Shown: positions 63,683-64,000 of the stretch, piece by piece
Numbering within the stretch: position 1 is the first letter of the stretch
Layout of the letters: every line of letters begins with the position of its first letter
NCBI RefSeq assembly: GCF_002277955.1
Contig: NZ_CP018477.1
Span: forward strand, 1-64,000
DNA from: Thermogutta terrifontis
GTDB taxonomy: Bacteria; Planctomycetota; Planctomycetia; Pirellulales; Thermoguttaceae
DNA: 64,000 nt
Direction: 5' to 3'
Notes under the pieces: generated by a model
Databases searched by the model: none
What the model was told of the DNA's origin: nothing
The model's input: the letters and a program-made list of their open reading frames with translations, nothing else
Translations under genes and position numbers: made by a program

Positions 63683-64000
63683 TTATTCCCAAAGCCAGTC
63701 CAACTGCGCCACGGCGGCGGGGATGGAGATGAAAAATGGCAGCCATACCGCAAACGCCGGGGATAGTAGGTAGATGTTGCCCAGATATTCGCAGGTGAGG
63801 ACGACGGCTGTGAAAAGGCCCACGACAAGAATGCCCAACCCCAGCGCGATGAAGACGTTTCTCTGCTCCCGCCGCACCACCAAAGGCAACCCTAAAAACA
63901 GCAGGTTGAGATCGCGAAGAGGCTGCACAATCCGGGCATGGATCCGCACCCGCACGTCCGCGCCCAGATCCAGACTCGGATTATGCAATCCGCGAATCAG
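63683..64000 (-). CDS. LptF/LptG-family permease, C-terminal part (partial)
   Basis: The frame is open to the window edge, so only the last 105 or so residues are present. DLGADVRVRIHARIVQPLRD and LLFLGLPLVVRREQRNVFIA are typical of the C-terminal half of LptF/LptG (YjgP/YjgQ) permeases, followed by two TM helices (ALGLGILVVGLFTAVVLT and FAVWLPFFISIPAAVAQL). These proteins extract lipopolysaccharide from the inner membrane with LptB. Presence implies a Gram-negative-type envelope. LptF versus LptG cannot be decided. Confidence 0.82.
   Translation of the reverse strand: MIRGLHNPSLDLGADVRVRIHARIVQPLRDLNLLFLGLPLVVRREQRNVFIALGLGILVVGLFTAVVLTCEYLGNIYLLSPAFAVWLPFFISIPAAVAQLDWLWE

Overview
The window looks like a chromosomal segment of a planctomycete, perhaps a thermophilic Thermogutta-like one. 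This rests on gene content: a dnaN/DUF721/gyrB block, Tat-exported and FG-GAP secreted proteins, a ThuA-domain protein, a Gfo/Idh/MocA dehydrogenase, a two-subunit 2-oxoacid:ferredoxin oxidoreductase flanked by CBS proteins, and many sparse intergenic regions. No rRNA is present. One tRNA (Lys-UUU) is seen. Taxonomy is inference. No search or composition calculation could be run.

Layout. 1-5.4 kb: replication genes dnaN, dciA-like DUF721 and gyrB (+). 5.4-11.3 kb: a TetR-controlled efflux operon whose order matches E. coli cecR-ybhGFSR (regulator, HlyD-type adaptor, double ATPase, two ABC-2 permeases), with a palindromic operator over its promoter. 11.3-13.4 kb: a UbiD-family decarboxylase behind an unlisted 43-aa basic protein (-). 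15-19.2 kb: Tat-exported TIM-barrel protein, FG-GAP protein and ThuA protein (-). 20.1-22.5 kb: DegT aminotransferase and Gfo/Idh/MocA dehydrogenase (+). 22.6-43.4 kb: a long one-strand locus (-). 44.8 kb: tRNA-Lys. 45.6-49.8 kb: secreted carboxypeptidase-regulatory-like protein, transglutaminase-like protein and Prc-type protease (-). 51.2-54.9 kb: tpiA, secG, yicC, gmk, rpoZ, coaC (+). 55-58 kb: Rrf2/IscR-like regulator and a duplicated SurA-like parvulin (+). 58-62.2 kb: KorAB with two CBS proteins (-). The right edge carries the C-terminus of an LptF/LptG permease.

The strongest candidate for an undescribed system is the 22.6-41.3 kb operon. Eleven tightly packed genes follow one good promoter: a membrane-anchored pseudokinase, a secreted protein, a dynamin-like GTPase, an Hsp70/actin-fold ATPase with an extra N-terminal domain, an 858-aa orphan, a membrane protein, a Calx-beta membrane protein, a coiled-coil membrane protein, a secreted vWA protein with SH3-like segments, and a MacB/LolCDE-type ABC ATPase and permease. 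A secreted TPR-like protein with its own promoter precedes them. The GTPase/Hsp70-like pair recalls the SrfC/SrfB families. Together the genes suggest an envelope-spanning NTP-driven machine.

The second unusual signal is a set of six intergenic arrays, plus one decayed copy at the left end, built from different perfect palindromes. The palindromes fall into groups with an invariant core (CTTGT, or CT-AA/TT/GA-AG) and arms that change in a compensatory way. They resemble REP-like elements, but no transposase lies in the window. Most long ORFs through these arrays, and ORFs antisense to the genes, were rejected.
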